A DNA stretch of 64,000 nucleotides from Micromonospora matsumotoense (GCF_900091525.1 NZ_FMCU01000003.1:310001-374000); one strand, 5' to 3'. Shown: positions 52,793 to 62,149, numbered from the stretch's first letter. The notes: generated by a model from the letters alone, not told the origin. Made by a program: numbers and translations.

Positions 52793-55700
52793 CGGTTCGT
52801 CTCCTTGGTCGAGGTGCTGTTGAGGTCCGCGCCTGCGGTGCGACCGCGCTGCACGCCGCGGTGGTAGGCCGAGAGCAGGCCGCGTACTTCGTCGGGGGTG
52901 CGACGGCTGCGGTCCCGGCCCCCCTTCGGCTCGATCCCGCCGGGGACGAGCTGGGCCTGCGGCACCCGCTTCGGCAGGCCGGAACGGGTGGTGCCGGCGT
53001 TGGCCGGATCGGCCGCCTGGGTGGCCCGGGACCAGCCCTCGTCGGCCGCCGTCCGCCAGGCGTCGGCGTCGCCGGCCGGCGGGCCCGCCGGGGCCTCGGG
53101 GGCAACCGGCGGGGGTGTGTCGTAGGTCGGCGACGCGGTGGCTGCCGGCGGGACGGGGCCCGTCGCGGCCGGCGGGACGGGGCCGGTCGCGACGGGTGGG
53201 ACGGGGCCGGTCGCGGCGGGCATCTCCGGCGCGGTCGGGGCGGACGTGACGGTCGGCGTACCGGCGGCGGTGGGTGCGGTCGGCACCCGGGTGGGTAGCG
53301 GCGGGCGGGACGCCTTGGTGGTGCCGTTCGACCGGGGTGGTGCGGCGGGCGGTTCCTCGTCGAAGCGGGGCCGGGTGAAGATCGCGGTGGCGTCGTCCCC
53401 GTGGGACCGGAACCACACCGCCTCCATCTCCCGGAAGATCGGCGAGTCGGCCGGCCGGTCCGGCCGGGCCACCACGGGCGCGGCCGGTGCCGGCGGGGTG
53501 TACGACGCGGCCGGTGCGGCGTACGGCTGGGCTGCGGGGGCGCTGTACGCGGCTGGCGGGGCGGCCTGGGCGAACGCCCCCGCCGCAGCCGGGGCGAACG
53601 GGGTGGCCGCCGGAGCACCGGCGTACGGGGTGGCTGCCGGAGCACCGGCGTACGGGGTCGCCGCCTGGGCACCGGTGTACGGGGTGGCCGCCTGGGCACC
53701 GGCGTACGGGGTCGCGGCGGGCGCACCGGCGAACGGCATGGCCGGACCGCCGTACGACTCCGTCGTGCCGGGGGCGGCACCGGCGACCGGACCGGCCGGG
53801 AGCACCGGGGCGGGCTCGCCCGGCATGGCCCGGCGCGGCAGCGGGTCGATGGTCGGGTTCGCCACCGTCGGGCTGCCGGCCGAGAAGGCAGCGAATCCGG
53901 AGTCGGCCGAGGGGGTGGAGAGCGGCGCGAACGGCGGGGCGGAGACCGGGCCGCCGAACTGCACGGCGGGGGCGGTCTCCCGGGCGTCCACCGGCGGGTG
54001 CCAGGGCGCGGGCGCCGGCGGGGTGGTCCGCCACTGGTCGGTCAGCGTCGCCGCCGCGCTGCGGGCACCGCTGAAGGCCCCGCCGATACCGGCCGACGCG
54101 GGCGGCGGCTGCTCGACCGCGAGCGGCTGGCGCGGGCGGCTGATCGCCTGGTCCCGGCCCCGGTGGGCGGGCAGCACCACGGTGGCGTTGGGCAGCGTCA
54201 CCTGGGCGACGGTGCCGCCCTCGACGTTGCGGCGCAGCTCCACCCGGACGCCGTACCGGCTGGCGAGCCGGCTGACCACGGCCAGACCCATCAGCCGGAA
54301 GGCGGCCACGTCCACGGTCGGCGGCGCGGCGAGCCGGCGGTTGAGCGAGTCCAACTGCTCGTCGGTGAGGCCGAGCCCCCGGTCCTCGATCTGGATCAGC
54401 ACGTAGTCGCGGATGCGTCGGCCGTCGGCGACCACGGTGGTGGTCGGCGGCGAGAAGCGGGTGGCGTTGTCCAGCAGCTCGGCGACGAGGCGTACCACGT
54501 CGTTGACCGCGTGGGCGGCGACCGAGATGTCGGTGTCGACGGTGCCGAACTCGATCCGGTTGTAGAGCTCCACCTCGGACTGGGCGGCACGCAGCACGTC
54601 GACCAGCAGCGCGTCGTCGCGACGCGGCACGGCCGAGTCGGCACCGGCCAGGACCAGCAGGTTCTCGTCGTTGCGGCGCATCCGGGTGGCGAGGTGGTCC
54701 AGCTCGAAGAGCTGGGCGAGCCGCTTCGGGTCCTCCTCGCCGCGCTCGATCGCGTCCAGCTCGCCGATCATCCGGTCGACCAGGGTCTGACTGCGCCGGG
54801 CCAGGTTGAGGAACATCGCCGAGACGCTGGTCCGCAGCGCCGCCTGCTCGGCGGCGACCCGGACGGCCTCCCGGTGGACCACGTTGAAGGCCAGGGCCAC
54901 CTGGCCGACCTCGTCCCGGTTGGTCAACCTGATCGGGTCGCGCACCTGGCGGACGATCTCCTCCACCCCGCCGTCGCCGACGCTGCCCATGTTCTGCAAC
55001 CGCTTGACCGCGTCCGGCAGGTCGTGGTTGGCCACCGAGAGGGCGCCCTCACGCAGCCGGCGCAGCGAGTGGTTGAGCGAGCGGGCCAGCACCACGGCGA
55101 GGGTGATCGCGATGATCAGGGTCAGCAGCACCAGCACCGTCTCGATGACGGCCTGCTGGATGACGTCGCTGCGGGCCTGCTCGGTGCGGGCGAGCAGGGT
55201 GTCCTGGAGCTGGATCTCGGTCCACCGCATCAGGTCGTTGACCGCGCCGATCGCGGCGCTGGCGTCACCGGCGCTGACCGGGCTGCGCTGCCCGACCGAG
55301 CGGGTGATGTCGGCGGCCACCCGGTCGGCGAGCCCGACGGCGTCACCGGAGACCGCGCGGTCGACCAGCGCGCGCTGGGTGGGGTCGGCGGCGAGGGAGA
55401 ACCCGAGCAACGCCTCCTGCTGGCTGGTCAGGGTCGCCACGAAGGAGGAGAACTGCTCCTCGTCGAGACGTCCGCCGACCAGCGCGGTGTAGGCGACCGC
55501 CTCCTCCTCGGCGACGGCGGACTTGGCCCGGCCGAACGCGGCCACCGCGCGGCGGGCGTCCGCCAGGCTCTCCTGGCCGGGCAACTGGGCCAGGGTGTCA
55601 CCGTACGAGACCAGGTCGGTGAGGATCACCCCGTACCGCAGGGTGGCCTCGGCGACCGGCATCTGCCGGCGGTCGAGCACCTCCTGCCGGGTCGCGTCGA

Positions 55701-56139
55701 GCGTCCGCAGGTGGTCGTCGATCACCTTGAGCCGGTCCCGCACGGCGGCCGGGACCTCACCGAGGTCGGCCCGGTCGGCCCGGTAGGAGTTGATCCGCTC
55801 GCCGGTGGCCCGGACCCGCAGGTTGTAGTCGTCCGGGCGCAGCTGCGGGTTGGCCAGGTAGCCGGCCGCCGCCATCCGCTCCTTGTGCAGATCCTGCGCG
55901 AGCGCCGAAACGTCGATGGAGAGCGCGGTCAGCGACCGGATCTGGGTGGCGTCGACCGCACCCTCGGTAGTGGAGACGAGTCGGATTGTTGCCAACGCGA
56001 TGACCGCCGCAACCGGTACGACCAGAATGAGGGCGAGTTTGGAACGAATGCGCGCATCCCGCAGCCGGGGCAGGCGGCGCTTCCGTTCGTGTCCGGCGCT
56101 TTCGCCTGGCTCGGGCAGGGTCGTCGGTCCGGTGCTCAC
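52789..56139 (-). CDS. cvnA: Conservon sensor histidine-kinase-like protein CvnA
   Basis: A 1116-residue membrane kinase. TM1 (about 31-50), an outer nitrate/nitrite-sensing-type (NIT) helical domain (60-320), TM2 (about 333-355) and a HAMP region lead to the kinase core with MFLNLARRSQTLVDRMIGEL, LDHLATRMRRNDENLLVLAG and the ATP-binding N box LVAELLDNATRFSPP, then EDRGLGLTDEQL. The C-terminal ~440 residues are Pro/Ala-rich and contain five 9-residue repeats. The outer ligand is unknown. The GTG start is divergent from a binding lipoprotein gene. cvnBCD follow in one operon. Confidence 0.93.
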   Translation of the reverse strand: MSTGPTTLPEPGESAGHERKRRLPRLRDARIRSKLALILVVPVAAVIALATIRLVSTTEGAVDATQIRSLTALSIDVSALAQDLHKERMAAAGYLANPQLRPDDYNLRVRATGERINSYRADRADLGEVPAAVRDRLKVIDDHLRTLDATRQEVLDRRQMPVAEATLRYGVILTDLVSYGDTLAQLPGQESLADARRAVAAFGRAKSAVAEEEAVAYTALVGGRLDEEQFSSFVATLTSQQEALLGFSLAADPTQRALVDRAVSGDAVGLADRVAADITRSVGQRSPVSAGDASAAIGAVNDLMRWTEIQLQDTLLARTEQARSDVIQQAVIETVLVLLTLIIAITLAVVLARSLNHSLRRLREGALSVANHDLPDAVKRLQNMGSVGDGGVEEIVRQVRDPIRLTNRDEVGQVALAFNVVHREAVRVAAEQAALRTSVSAMFLNLARRSQTLVDRMIGELDAIERGEEDPKRLAQLFELDHLATRMRRNDENLLVLAGADSAVPRRDDALLVDVLRAAQSEVELYNRIEFGTVDTDISVAAHAVNDVVRLVAELLDNATRFSPPTTTVVADGRRIRDYVLIQIEDRGLGLTDEQLDSLNRRLAAPPTVDVAAFRLMGLAVVSRLASRYGVRVELRRNVEGGTVAQVTLPNATVVLPAHRGRDQAISRPRQPLAVEQPPPASAGIGGAFSGARSAAATLTDQWRTTPPAPAPWHPPVDARETAPAVQFGGPVSAPPFAPLSTPSADSGFAAFSAGSPTVANPTIDPLPRRAMPGEPAPVLPAGPVAGAAPGTTESYGGPAMPFAGAPAATPYAGAQAATPYTGAQAATPYAGAPAATPYAGAPAATPFAPAAAGAFAQAAPPAAYSAPAAQPYAAPAASYTPPAPAAPVVARPDRPADSPIFREMEAVWFRSHGDDATAIFTRPRFDEEPPAAPPRSNGTTKASRPPLPTRVPTAPTAAGTPTVTSAPTAPEMPAATGPVPPVATGPVPPAATGPVPPAATASPTYDTPPPVAPEAPAGPPAGDADAWRTAADEGWSRATQAADPANAGTTRSGLPKRVPQAQLVPGGIEPKGGRDRSRRTPDEVRGLLSAYHRGVQRGRTAGADLNSTSTKETNR
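53594..53728 (-). repeat. Five 27-bp in-frame repeats in the cvnA tail
   Basis: Units begin at 53594, 53621, 53648, 53675 and 53702 and encode ATPYAGAPA-type nonapeptides. The array is part of the disordered C-terminal tail. Confidence 0.9.
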
Positions 56140-56279
56140 GACATCGCCTCCGTCGTATCTTCCACACGCCTGACCCGCCGACCCGCGCCTGGTGCGACGG
56201 ACAGCGCCATGCGCGGCACGGCCGCGATTTCATCAGAGAAGATCCTGTTTGGGAAGCCGCAGTCGGACAGAAATCGGTC

Positions 56280-56295
56280 GACCAGCACGCTGGTC
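56280..56295. promoter_or_regulatory. Palindrome in the cvnA/binding-protein divergent region
   Basis: GACCAGC-n2-GCTGGTC is a perfect 16-bp inverted repeat near the middle of the 438-bp gap 56140-56577. No gene and no convincing promoter were found in the gap; it must hold both divergent promoters. An operator role is a guess. Confidence 0.35.
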
Positions 56296-56577
56296 ACCGT
56301 TTTCCCTGGTTAGCAGGCCACCCCTGAACAGGGCATGTCACTCCAGAGTGTTCGTACGCCTCTGATGAGTGAGCATGGGTAAATATCTGATGTCCCCACA
56401 ATGTGAGATTCGCGTCCCGAAACCGCCGACAGCATCCGCGCTTGACCGCACGCCCCGGCATTGGCAAGGTTTTGCAGGCTTTCGCGCACACCGTACGGCA
56501 CACAATCCCGTTTCTCCACTGAGGACGGACTAGCGGCGGTGACCGGGCCTGTCCCGCGCCGCACCTGGAGGACTGAG

Positions 56578-57759
56578 TTGAGCCCCATCCGCTCCGCGAC
56601 CATCGTGGCGCTCGCATCGGCCGTGCTGGCCACCACGCTCACCGGCTGCTCGTTCGGCGCGACAGAGGAGGACAGCAGCCCGATCACCATTGGCGCCGAT
56701 CTCGAACTCTCCGGCGCCGCCGCGCCGGTCGGCAAGGCGTACCAGCGCGCCCTGGATCTGAAGGTCGAGCAGTTGAACGCCTCCGGCGCCCTGGGCGCCC
56801 GGAAGATCAAGCTGGTGGTCAAGGACAACCGCTCCGACGCCAACGAGTCGCTGCGCAACATCGGCGACTTCAGCAACGACTCCACGGTCAACGCCATCAT
56901 CATGGGCGGCTGCAACGAATGCGCCGTCGGCGCCGTACGCACCATCAATGAACGGAAGATCCCGACGATCGCGCTCGCGCCGTCCAGCGCGGTCGCCAGC
57001 CCGGCCCCCGAACGCCGGTACGTGTTCAAGCTCGCGCCGAACGCCGCCGACAGTGCCGCCGCCCTCACCGCCGAACTGCGTCGACGCGGGATCACCGAGG
57101 TCAGTATCCTGCACAGCGACGACGACTACGGCCGCGAGGGTCTGGCCGCACTGGAGAACGAGTTCGGCAAGGCCAAGATCAAGCGGGTCCGCGCCGAGGC
57201 GGTGCGTACCACCGACACCGAACTCGCCGCGCCGATCGGCCGGCTGACCGACCGCGACCCCACCGGCCTGGTCATCTGGACCCCGCCGGAGCAGGCCGTT
57301 CTCGCCGCCGCCGCCGCCGACCAGTCCGGTTACGCCGGGTCGCTCTTTCTCGACGCCGCCGCAGCCGGCGACCTCTTCCTGGGCAGCTCCGGCCGGGCCA
57401 CCGAGCGGGCCACCCTGATCTTCACCCAGACCATGGTGATCGACGACGTCATCGCCACCACCCCGGCCAAGGCGGCCCGCCGGCAGTGGTTCCAGGACTA
57501 CACCGCCCGGTTCGGCGGCTACAACGGCCTCTCGTCGTTCGCCGCCGACGCCGTGCAGCTGATCGCCGACTCGGCGGTACGGGCCGGCGGTCCGGCCGGC
57601 CGGGTCAACCGGGACGGCCTGCGGGACGTGCTGGAGACGTCCCAGCTGGACGGCCTCTCCGGGCCGATCCGGATGACCCCGGACAACCACTCCGGCCTGA
57701 TGCCGCAGGCGCTGACCACGCTGGTGGCCCGGGGCGGACGGTGGCGGTTGGCGGGCTGA
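56578..57759 (+). CDS. Orphan Leu/Ile/Val-type ABC binding lipoprotein
   Basis: A 393-residue lipoprotein (TTLTGCSFG lipobox) with the two-lobe type-I periplasmic-binding fold: [84 protein letters not shown]. The TTG start has GGAGGA 7 nt upstream and begins an ideal signal peptide. No permease or ATPase of this class is adjacent. The gene is divergent from cvnA and followed by a strong terminator, so it may deliver a ligand to the sensor kinase rather than to a transporter. That idea is inference. Confidence 0.9.
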   Translation: MSPIRSATIVALASAVLATTLTGCSFGATEEDSSPITIGADLELSGAAAPVGKAYQRALDLKVEQLNASGALGARKIKLVVKDNRSDANESLRNIGDFSNDSTVNAIIMGGCNECAVGAVRTINERKIPTIALAPSSAVASPAPERRYVFKLAPNAADSAAALTAELRRRGITEVSILHSDDDYGREGLAALENEFGKAKIKRVRAEAVRTTDTELAAPIGRLTDRDPTGLVIWTPPEQAVLAAAAADQSGYAGSLFLDAAAAGDLFLGSSGRATERATLIFTQTMVIDDVIATTPAKAARRQWFQDYTARFGGYNGLSSFAADAVQLIADSAVRAGGPAGRVNRDGLRDVLETSQLDGLSGPIRMTPDNHSGLMPQALTTLVARGGRWRLAG

Positions 57760-57770
57760 CACGACCCTGG

Positions 57771-57809
57771 ACCGACGGGCCGATCCCCAGGTGGGATCGG
57801 CCCGTCGGT
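57771..57809. terminator. Perfect 17-bp hairpin between convergent genes
   Basis: Arms 57771-57787 and 57793-57809 pair perfectly around a 5-nt loop, 11 bp after the binding-protein stop. Confidence 0.85.
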
Positions 57810-57835
57810 GGCGTCGGGGGGCGCAGCGGGACGGG

Positions 57836-58714
57836 TCAGCGGGCTGAGGTGGTGGCCCGGACCCAGGGGAGGGCCAGCCGCTCGACCAGCGACAACGCCG
57901 AGTAGAGCAGGATGCTCATCGCCGCGATCAGCACGATCGCCGCCCACGCGGTGGCGGTGTCGCCGACCCCGTTGTACTGAAGGATCTGGTAACCCAGACC
58001 CGGCTTGTCGGAATAGAACTCCCCGATCACCGCGCCGATCGCGGCCAGCGGCATCGCCACCTTCAGCCCGACGAAGATCTGCGGCAGCGCAGCCGGGAAC
58101 CGCACCTTGCGGAACGACTGCCACCAGGAGGCGTTCAGCGACCGGGCCAGCTCGGCCAGGTCCGCCGGGGTGGTGGTGAGGCCGGTGGCGGTGGAGAGCA
58201 CGATCGGAAAGAAGCAGAGCAGGAACACCATGGTCAGGATCGGCTTCGCACCCCAGCCGACCGAGACCACCAGCAGCGGCCCCAGCGCGATCTTCGGCAC
58301 CGCGTTGATCGCCACCAGCAGCGGGGCGAACATCCGCTCGGCCCGCCGGGAGGCGGCCAGCGCCATCCCGATCAGCACCCCGGCGACCATCGACAGCAGG
58401 AAGCCGAGCAACGTCATCAGGGTGGTGGTGCCCAGCGCCGGGAAGAGCACGTCCGCCGACGCGGTCAGCGACGTCCAGACCGCCTGGGGCGGCGGCAGGG
58501 ACGCCGGGTGCACCAGGTGCAGCCCGGAGGTGACCGACCACCAGACCGCCACCGCGACCAGCAGGCCGAGCAGCGGCAGGCCGGCCGCTGCGGGGCGTAC
58601 CCGGGACCAGGCTGACCGGCCGGGCGGCGGGGGGACGGTCGGCACGGTCTGACCCGTGGGCGCTGGTGGGCCGGCCGAGCCGGATACGGGGCGGGTCCGG
58701 ATCGAGTCCGTCAC
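57836..58714 (-). CDS. ABC transporter permease, SsuC/TauC/ThiX class
   Basis: A 292-residue inner-membrane protein with about six membrane segments. The EAA loop that contacts the ATPase is visible (ARSLNASWWQSFRKVRFPAALPQIFVGLKVAM). GTG 58714 was chosen over a longer frame to 58750 because GGAGGACCCT lies directly upstream. It is 100 bp downstream of its binding-protein gene. Its ATPase is encoded on the opposite strand past that gene. Confidence 0.93.
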   Translation of the reverse strand: MTDSIRTRPVSGSAGPPAPTGQTVPTVPPPPGRSAWSRVRPAAAGLPLLGLLVAVAVWWSVTSGLHLVHPASLPPPQAVWTSLTASADVLFPALGTTTLMTLLGFLLSMVAGVLIGMALAASRRAERMFAPLLVAINAVPKIALGPLLVVSVGWGAKPILTMVFLLCFFPIVLSTATGLTTTPADLAELARSLNASWWQSFRKVRFPAALPQIFVGLKVAMPLAAIGAVIGEFYSDKPGLGYQILQYNGVGDTATAWAAIVLIAAMSILLYSALSLVERLALPWVRATTSAR

Positions 58715-58814
58715 AGGGTCCTCCTCTCCTGCCGGCACGATGGCCGGCACGCGACGGGGGTGCGCCCACCGGTCGTCCCGCTGGGTCGCACCCCCGTGGC
58801 ACCTACGGCGTCGG

Positions 58815-59843
58815 TCAGGCCTTCGGCACGAGACTGAAGTCGATGATCTGGTCCGGGGTGATGTTCGACTTGAGCGCGCCGGCGCCCTGGAGGATCGCGA
58901 TGCTCTTGGCGACCCGGTCGCTGTCCAGGGTGCCGATGGCGGTGCCGGAGTTGCTGGAGCGCACGTAGCCGGCCATCAGCTGCAACTCGGCGGCGGCAGC
59001 TGCCGGGTTGGTGGTGTCCACGTTCTTCTTCAGGATCTCGGCCGCCTCCTGGGGCTTGGCCAGGGCGTACTCCAGGCCCTTGAGCAGCGCGGCGGTGAAC
59101 TTCTTGACCTTCTCCGGGTTCTCCTTGGCGATCTTGCTGGAGGTGATCAGCGCGTTGCCGTAGAGGTCCTGCATCACGTTGCTGTACGGCAGCACGACGG
59201 GCTTCTTCCTGGTGACCGCCTCGACGGTCGGCTGACCGACGACGAACTGGCCGATGCCGTCCACCTGGCCGGAGGCCAGCGTGCCCATCAGGGTCTGCGC
59301 ATCACCGTTGACCCAGGTCACCTTGTTGTAGTCCACCCCGGCCATCCGGGCGTACGTCGGGAAGAGGTTGCGCACGACGGAGCCGGGGGTGTCCGCGAGC
59401 TTCTTGCCCTCCAGGTCCTTCGGCGTGGCGATGTTCTTGCCCTCGACCGAGACGATGGCGGCCATGGTGCGCTGCTGGATCGCGGCGACCGCCACGAAGT
59501 CCTTGGCCACCCCGTTGCCGACCTGGAGCAGGCCACCGGTCAGGTCGATCGGACCGAAGTCGGCCTGGCCGCCGACGATGGTCTGGATGACCGCGCCGGT
59601 GCCCTGACCGGGCTTGATCTCCACGTCGAAGCCGGCCTCCTTGAAGAAGCCCTTGTCCTTCGCCACCCAGACGTACGAGTCACGGCCGAAGTTGCCGAAC
59701 GAGGTGAGGTAGGTCACCTTCTCCAGCGACTTGCCGTCGCCGTTCTTTGCGTCCGCCGAGTCGGACCCGCCACTACAGGCGGATACCAGAGCGAGGGCGG
59801 TGGCCAGGGTGGCCGCGGCGACCGTGCGGGTCAGCCTTGTCAT
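58815..59843 (-). CDS. ABC binding lipoprotein, NMT1/THI5-like
   Basis: A 342-residue lipoprotein (ALVSACSGG lipobox) of the sulfonate/pyrimidine-precursor binding class: KVTYLTSFGNFGRDSYVWVAKDKGFFKEAGFDVEI, GQADFGPIDLTGGLLQVGNG, VNGDAQTLMGTLASGQVDG. Ligands of this family include alkanesulfonates, taurine, nitrate and thiamine precursors; none can be picked here. Just upstream, a 3-codon frame (ATG GTG CAC TGA) follows the ribosome site AAAGGA and ends on the true ATG, suggesting reinitiation. It is divergent from the ATPase gene. Confidence 0.9.
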   Translation of the reverse strand: MTRLTRTVAAATLATALALVSACSGGSDSADAKNGDGKSLEKVTYLTSFGNFGRDSYVWVAKDKGFFKEAGFDVEIKPGQGTGAVIQTIVGGQADFGPIDLTGGLLQVGNGVAKDFVAVAAIQQRTMAAIVSVEGKNIATPKDLEGKKLADTPGSVVRNLFPTYARMAGVDYNKVTWVNGDAQTLMGTLASGQVDGIGQFVVGQPTVEAVTRKKPVVLPYSNVMQDLYGNALITSSKIAKENPEKVKKFTAALLKGLEYALAKPQEAAEILKKNVDTTNPAAAAAELQLMAGYVRSSNSGTAIGTLDSDRVAKSIAILQGAGALKSNITPDQIIDFSLVPKA

Positions 59844-60105
59844 CAGTGCACCATGTCCTTTCCGACCGGGCGGTTCACCCGGAGGGGGTTGTCGGTCCGG
59901 CGGCACGGCGTGAGGGGGCACCGACGCCGCCGTCGTGAAGGGACTCTTCGCTGGCACAGAGTACGAGACACTGACGGTCACCACACCAGGCGGATCGGGT
60001 TGCGGAACGGAAACAACTCCACTCCACCCCGGACGGTGAGCAGCCGACACGCTGGGGATACCCTTGTCGGATTCCTGACCGCTGACTCAGGGGAGACCGA
60101 CGGCG
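59844..60105. other. Divergent promoter region of the ABC-LLM-cupin locus
   Basis: 262 bp that must contain promoters for both arms. No riboswitch consensus (TPP, SAM or others) and no clear operator was recognised. GGGGAGA is the ribosome site for the ATPase gene, 9 nt before its ATG. Confidence 0.5.
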
Positions 60106-60891
60106 ATGATCCGACTGTCCGATGTGTCGCGCACGTTCGACGGCCGTTCCGGGCGGGTCGAGGCGCTGCGCGGGATCAACCTCGACGTGACCGAAGGCGA
60201 GTTCGTCGCCGTGCTCGGCCGCTCCGGCTGTGGCAAGTCCACCCTACTCAGGATGATCGCCGGGCTGCTGCCGGTCAGCGGCGGCGAGATCACCGTAGCC
60301 GGCAGCCCGATCACCCGGCCGCGCCGGGACGTCGCGATGCTCTTCCAGAAGCCCGCCCTGCTCCCCTGGCGCACCGTGCTCGACAACGTACTGCTGCCGG
60401 CCGAGATCTTCGGCTGGAGCCGCGCCAAGCACCGCCAGCGGGCCCGCCAACTGCTGGAACTCTCCGGCCTGGGCGGCTTCGAGAAGCGGCTGCCCCACGA
60501 ACTCTCCGGCGGCATGCAGCAGCGGGTGTCGCTGTGCCGGTCGCTGATCGGCGAGCCCCGGGTGATGCTGATGGACGAGCCCTTCTCCGCCCTGGACGCG
60601 CTCACCCGGGAGGAACTCTCCGGCGAGCTGCAACGGGTGCACATGGAGACCGGGGCGACCGTCGTCTTCGTCACCCACTCCATCGACGAGGCGGTGCTGC
60701 TCGCCGACCGGGTGGTCGTGCTCAGCCCCCGCCCGGGACGTATCCGCAAGATCGTCGAGGTGAACATCCCCCGACCCCGCACCCTCGGCCGCAACGCCCA
60801 CCTCGCGGACGTCGCCCGGGTCAGCGCCGACCTGCACGAACTGCTGATGGAGCGGGAGACACCGGCGGCGGCCGGGGTGGAAGGACGATGA
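60106..60891 (+). CDS. ABC transporter ATP-binding protein, SsuB/TauB class
   Basis: A 261-residue ATPase: Walker A GRSGCGKSTLLRMIAG, Q-loop MLFQKPALLPWRTV, signature LSGGMQQRVSLCRSL, Walker B VMLMDEPFSALDA, switch His in VTHSIDEA. It should power the permease encoded at 57836 in the opposite arm. The LLM gene begins within a few bases of its stop codon, so importer and enzyme are co-expressed. Confidence 0.95.
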   Translation: MIRLSDVSRTFDGRSGRVEALRGINLDVTEGEFVAVLGRSGCGKSTLLRMIAGLLPVSGGEITVAGSPITRPRRDVAMLFQKPALLPWRTVLDNVLLPAEIFGWSRAKHRQRARQLLELSGLGGFEKRLPHELSGGMQQRVSLCRSLIGEPRVMLMDEPFSALDALTREELSGELQRVHMETGATVVFVTHSIDEAVLLADRVVVLSPRPGRIRKIVEVNIPRPRTLGRNAHLADVARVSADLHELLMERETPAAAGVEGR

Positions 60892-60893
60892 CC

Positions 60894-61844
60894 ATGCGGG
60901 TGGCGATCTTCACCGAGCCGCACCGCGGCGCGAGCTACGACGACCAGCTCCGGTTCGCCCAACTGTGCGAGGCCGGCGGCTTCGACGGGTTCCTCCGGGC
61001 CGACCACTACCGGGCGATGGGCGACGAACCCGGGCTGCCCGGCCCCACCGACGCCTGGCTGACCCTGGCCGCGCTCGCCCGGGAGACCTCCCGCATCCGG
61101 CTCGGCACCCTGGTCACCTCGGCCACCTTCCGGCTGCCCGGCCCGCTGGCCGTGATGGTCGCCCAGGTCGACCAGATGAGCGGCGGCCGGGTCGAGCTGG
61201 GCATCGGCGCCGGCTGGTACGAGCGGGAGCACACCGCGTACGGCATCCCCTTCCCGCCGGTCGGCGAGCGCTTCGACCGGCTCGCCGAGCAGTTGGAGAT
61301 CGTCACCGGCCTGTGGCGTACCCCGGTCGGCGAGACCTACAGCTGGGCCGGGGAGCACTACCAGCTCGCCGACGCCCCGGCCCTGCCCAAGCCGGTCCAG
61401 CAGCCCGGCCCGCCGGTGATCGTCGGCGGCCGGGGCCCGAAGCGCACCCCCGACCTCGCCGCCCGGTACGCCGACGAGTTCAACATGCCGTTCAAGTCCG
61501 TCGAGGAGACCGCCGAGGCGTACGACCGGGTACGGGAGGCGTGCGAGCGGGCCGGCCGGGCCGAGGCGGGGCGGGCGCCACTGGTGCTCTCCGCCGGGAT
61601 CGTGGTGGCGATCGGGCGTACCGACGCGCAGGCGCAGCTCCGGGCCGCGCCGTTGCACGTCAAGAGCGCCCTGCCGCCGGAGGACCCGGTGGTCGGCTCC
61701 CCCGCCCAACTGGTCGACCGGATCGGCGAGTTCGCGGCGATCGGGGCCACCCGGGTCCACCTGCGGCTGATCGACCTCGACGACCTCGACCACCTGGAGC
61801 TCATCGCCGCCGAGGTGCTCCCCCAACTGGACGGAACCCGATGA
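60894..61844 (+). CDS. Luciferase-like (LLM) flavin/F420-dependent oxidoreductase
   Basis: A 316-residue TIM-barrel enzyme. MRVAIFTEPHRGASYDDQLRFAQLCEAGGFDGFLRADHY, SRIRLGTLVTSATFRLPG, VDQMSGGRVELGIGAGWYEREH and PVIVGGRGPKRTPDLAARYADEFN follow the F420-dependent LLM pattern found in actinobacteria; FMN use cannot be excluded. ATG 60894 gives 8-nt spacing to GGAAGGA; ATG 60888 also exists but is too close. It overlaps the cupin gene by ATGA. With an SsuABC-like importer it may cleave an imported organosulfur, organophosphorus or nitrogen compound, but the substrate is unknown. Confidence 0.85.
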   Translation: MRVAIFTEPHRGASYDDQLRFAQLCEAGGFDGFLRADHYRAMGDEPGLPGPTDAWLTLAALARETSRIRLGTLVTSATFRLPGPLAVMVAQVDQMSGGRVELGIGAGWYEREHTAYGIPFPPVGERFDRLAEQLEIVTGLWRTPVGETYSWAGEHYQLADAPALPKPVQQPGPPVIVGGRGPKRTPDLAARYADEFNMPFKSVEETAEAYDRVREACERAGRAEAGRAPLVLSAGIVVAIGRTDAQAQLRAAPLHVKSALPPEDPVVGSPAQLVDRIGEFAAIGATRVHLRLIDLDDLDHLELIAAEVLPQLDGTR

Positions 61845-62149
61845 CCGACGTGACCCACGACCTCGAACTCGGCCCGGTCGGCCAGGAGATCGTCTACGAG
61901 AACGACCGGGTCCGGGTCTGGCACATCCGGCTGGCCCCGGGCGAGCGGCAGCCGCTGCACCGGCACGACCACCCGTACCTGGTGGTGGCGATCGAGGGTG
62001 CCAAGAACGTGGTGCAGACGATCGACGGGACCCGGATCGACGCCGACGAGCCCGCCGGCGGCGTGGTCTACCGGGACCCGGGTGCCGTCCACATGCTCAC
62101 CAATGTCGGGGACACGACCTATCTGGCCCGCCTGGTGGAACTCAAGTAG
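61841..62149 (+). CDS. Small cupin protein coupled to the LLM gene
   Basis: A 102-residue single-domain cupin. GPVGQEIVYENDRVRVWHIRLAPGE leads into the metal motif HRHDHPYLVVAIEG (His, His and an acidic residue) and the second motif DPGAVHMLTNVG with a further His. It could be an isomerase, dioxygenase or small-molecule sensor acting on the LLM product. Its ATG overlaps the LLM stop. It is the last gene of the plus-strand arm. Confidence 0.85.
   Translation: MTDVTHDLELGPVGQEIVYENDRVRVWHIRLAPGERQPLHRHDHPYLVVAIEGAKNVVQTIDGTRIDADEPAGGVVYRDPGAVHMLTNVGDTTYLARLVELK

Noticed and set aside
59844..60105. A TPP or other riboswitch in the ABC-LLM-cupin promoter region
   Set aside because: The family suggests thiamine precursors, but the conserved TPP motifs (CTGAGA and ACCTGAT) are absent on both strands.
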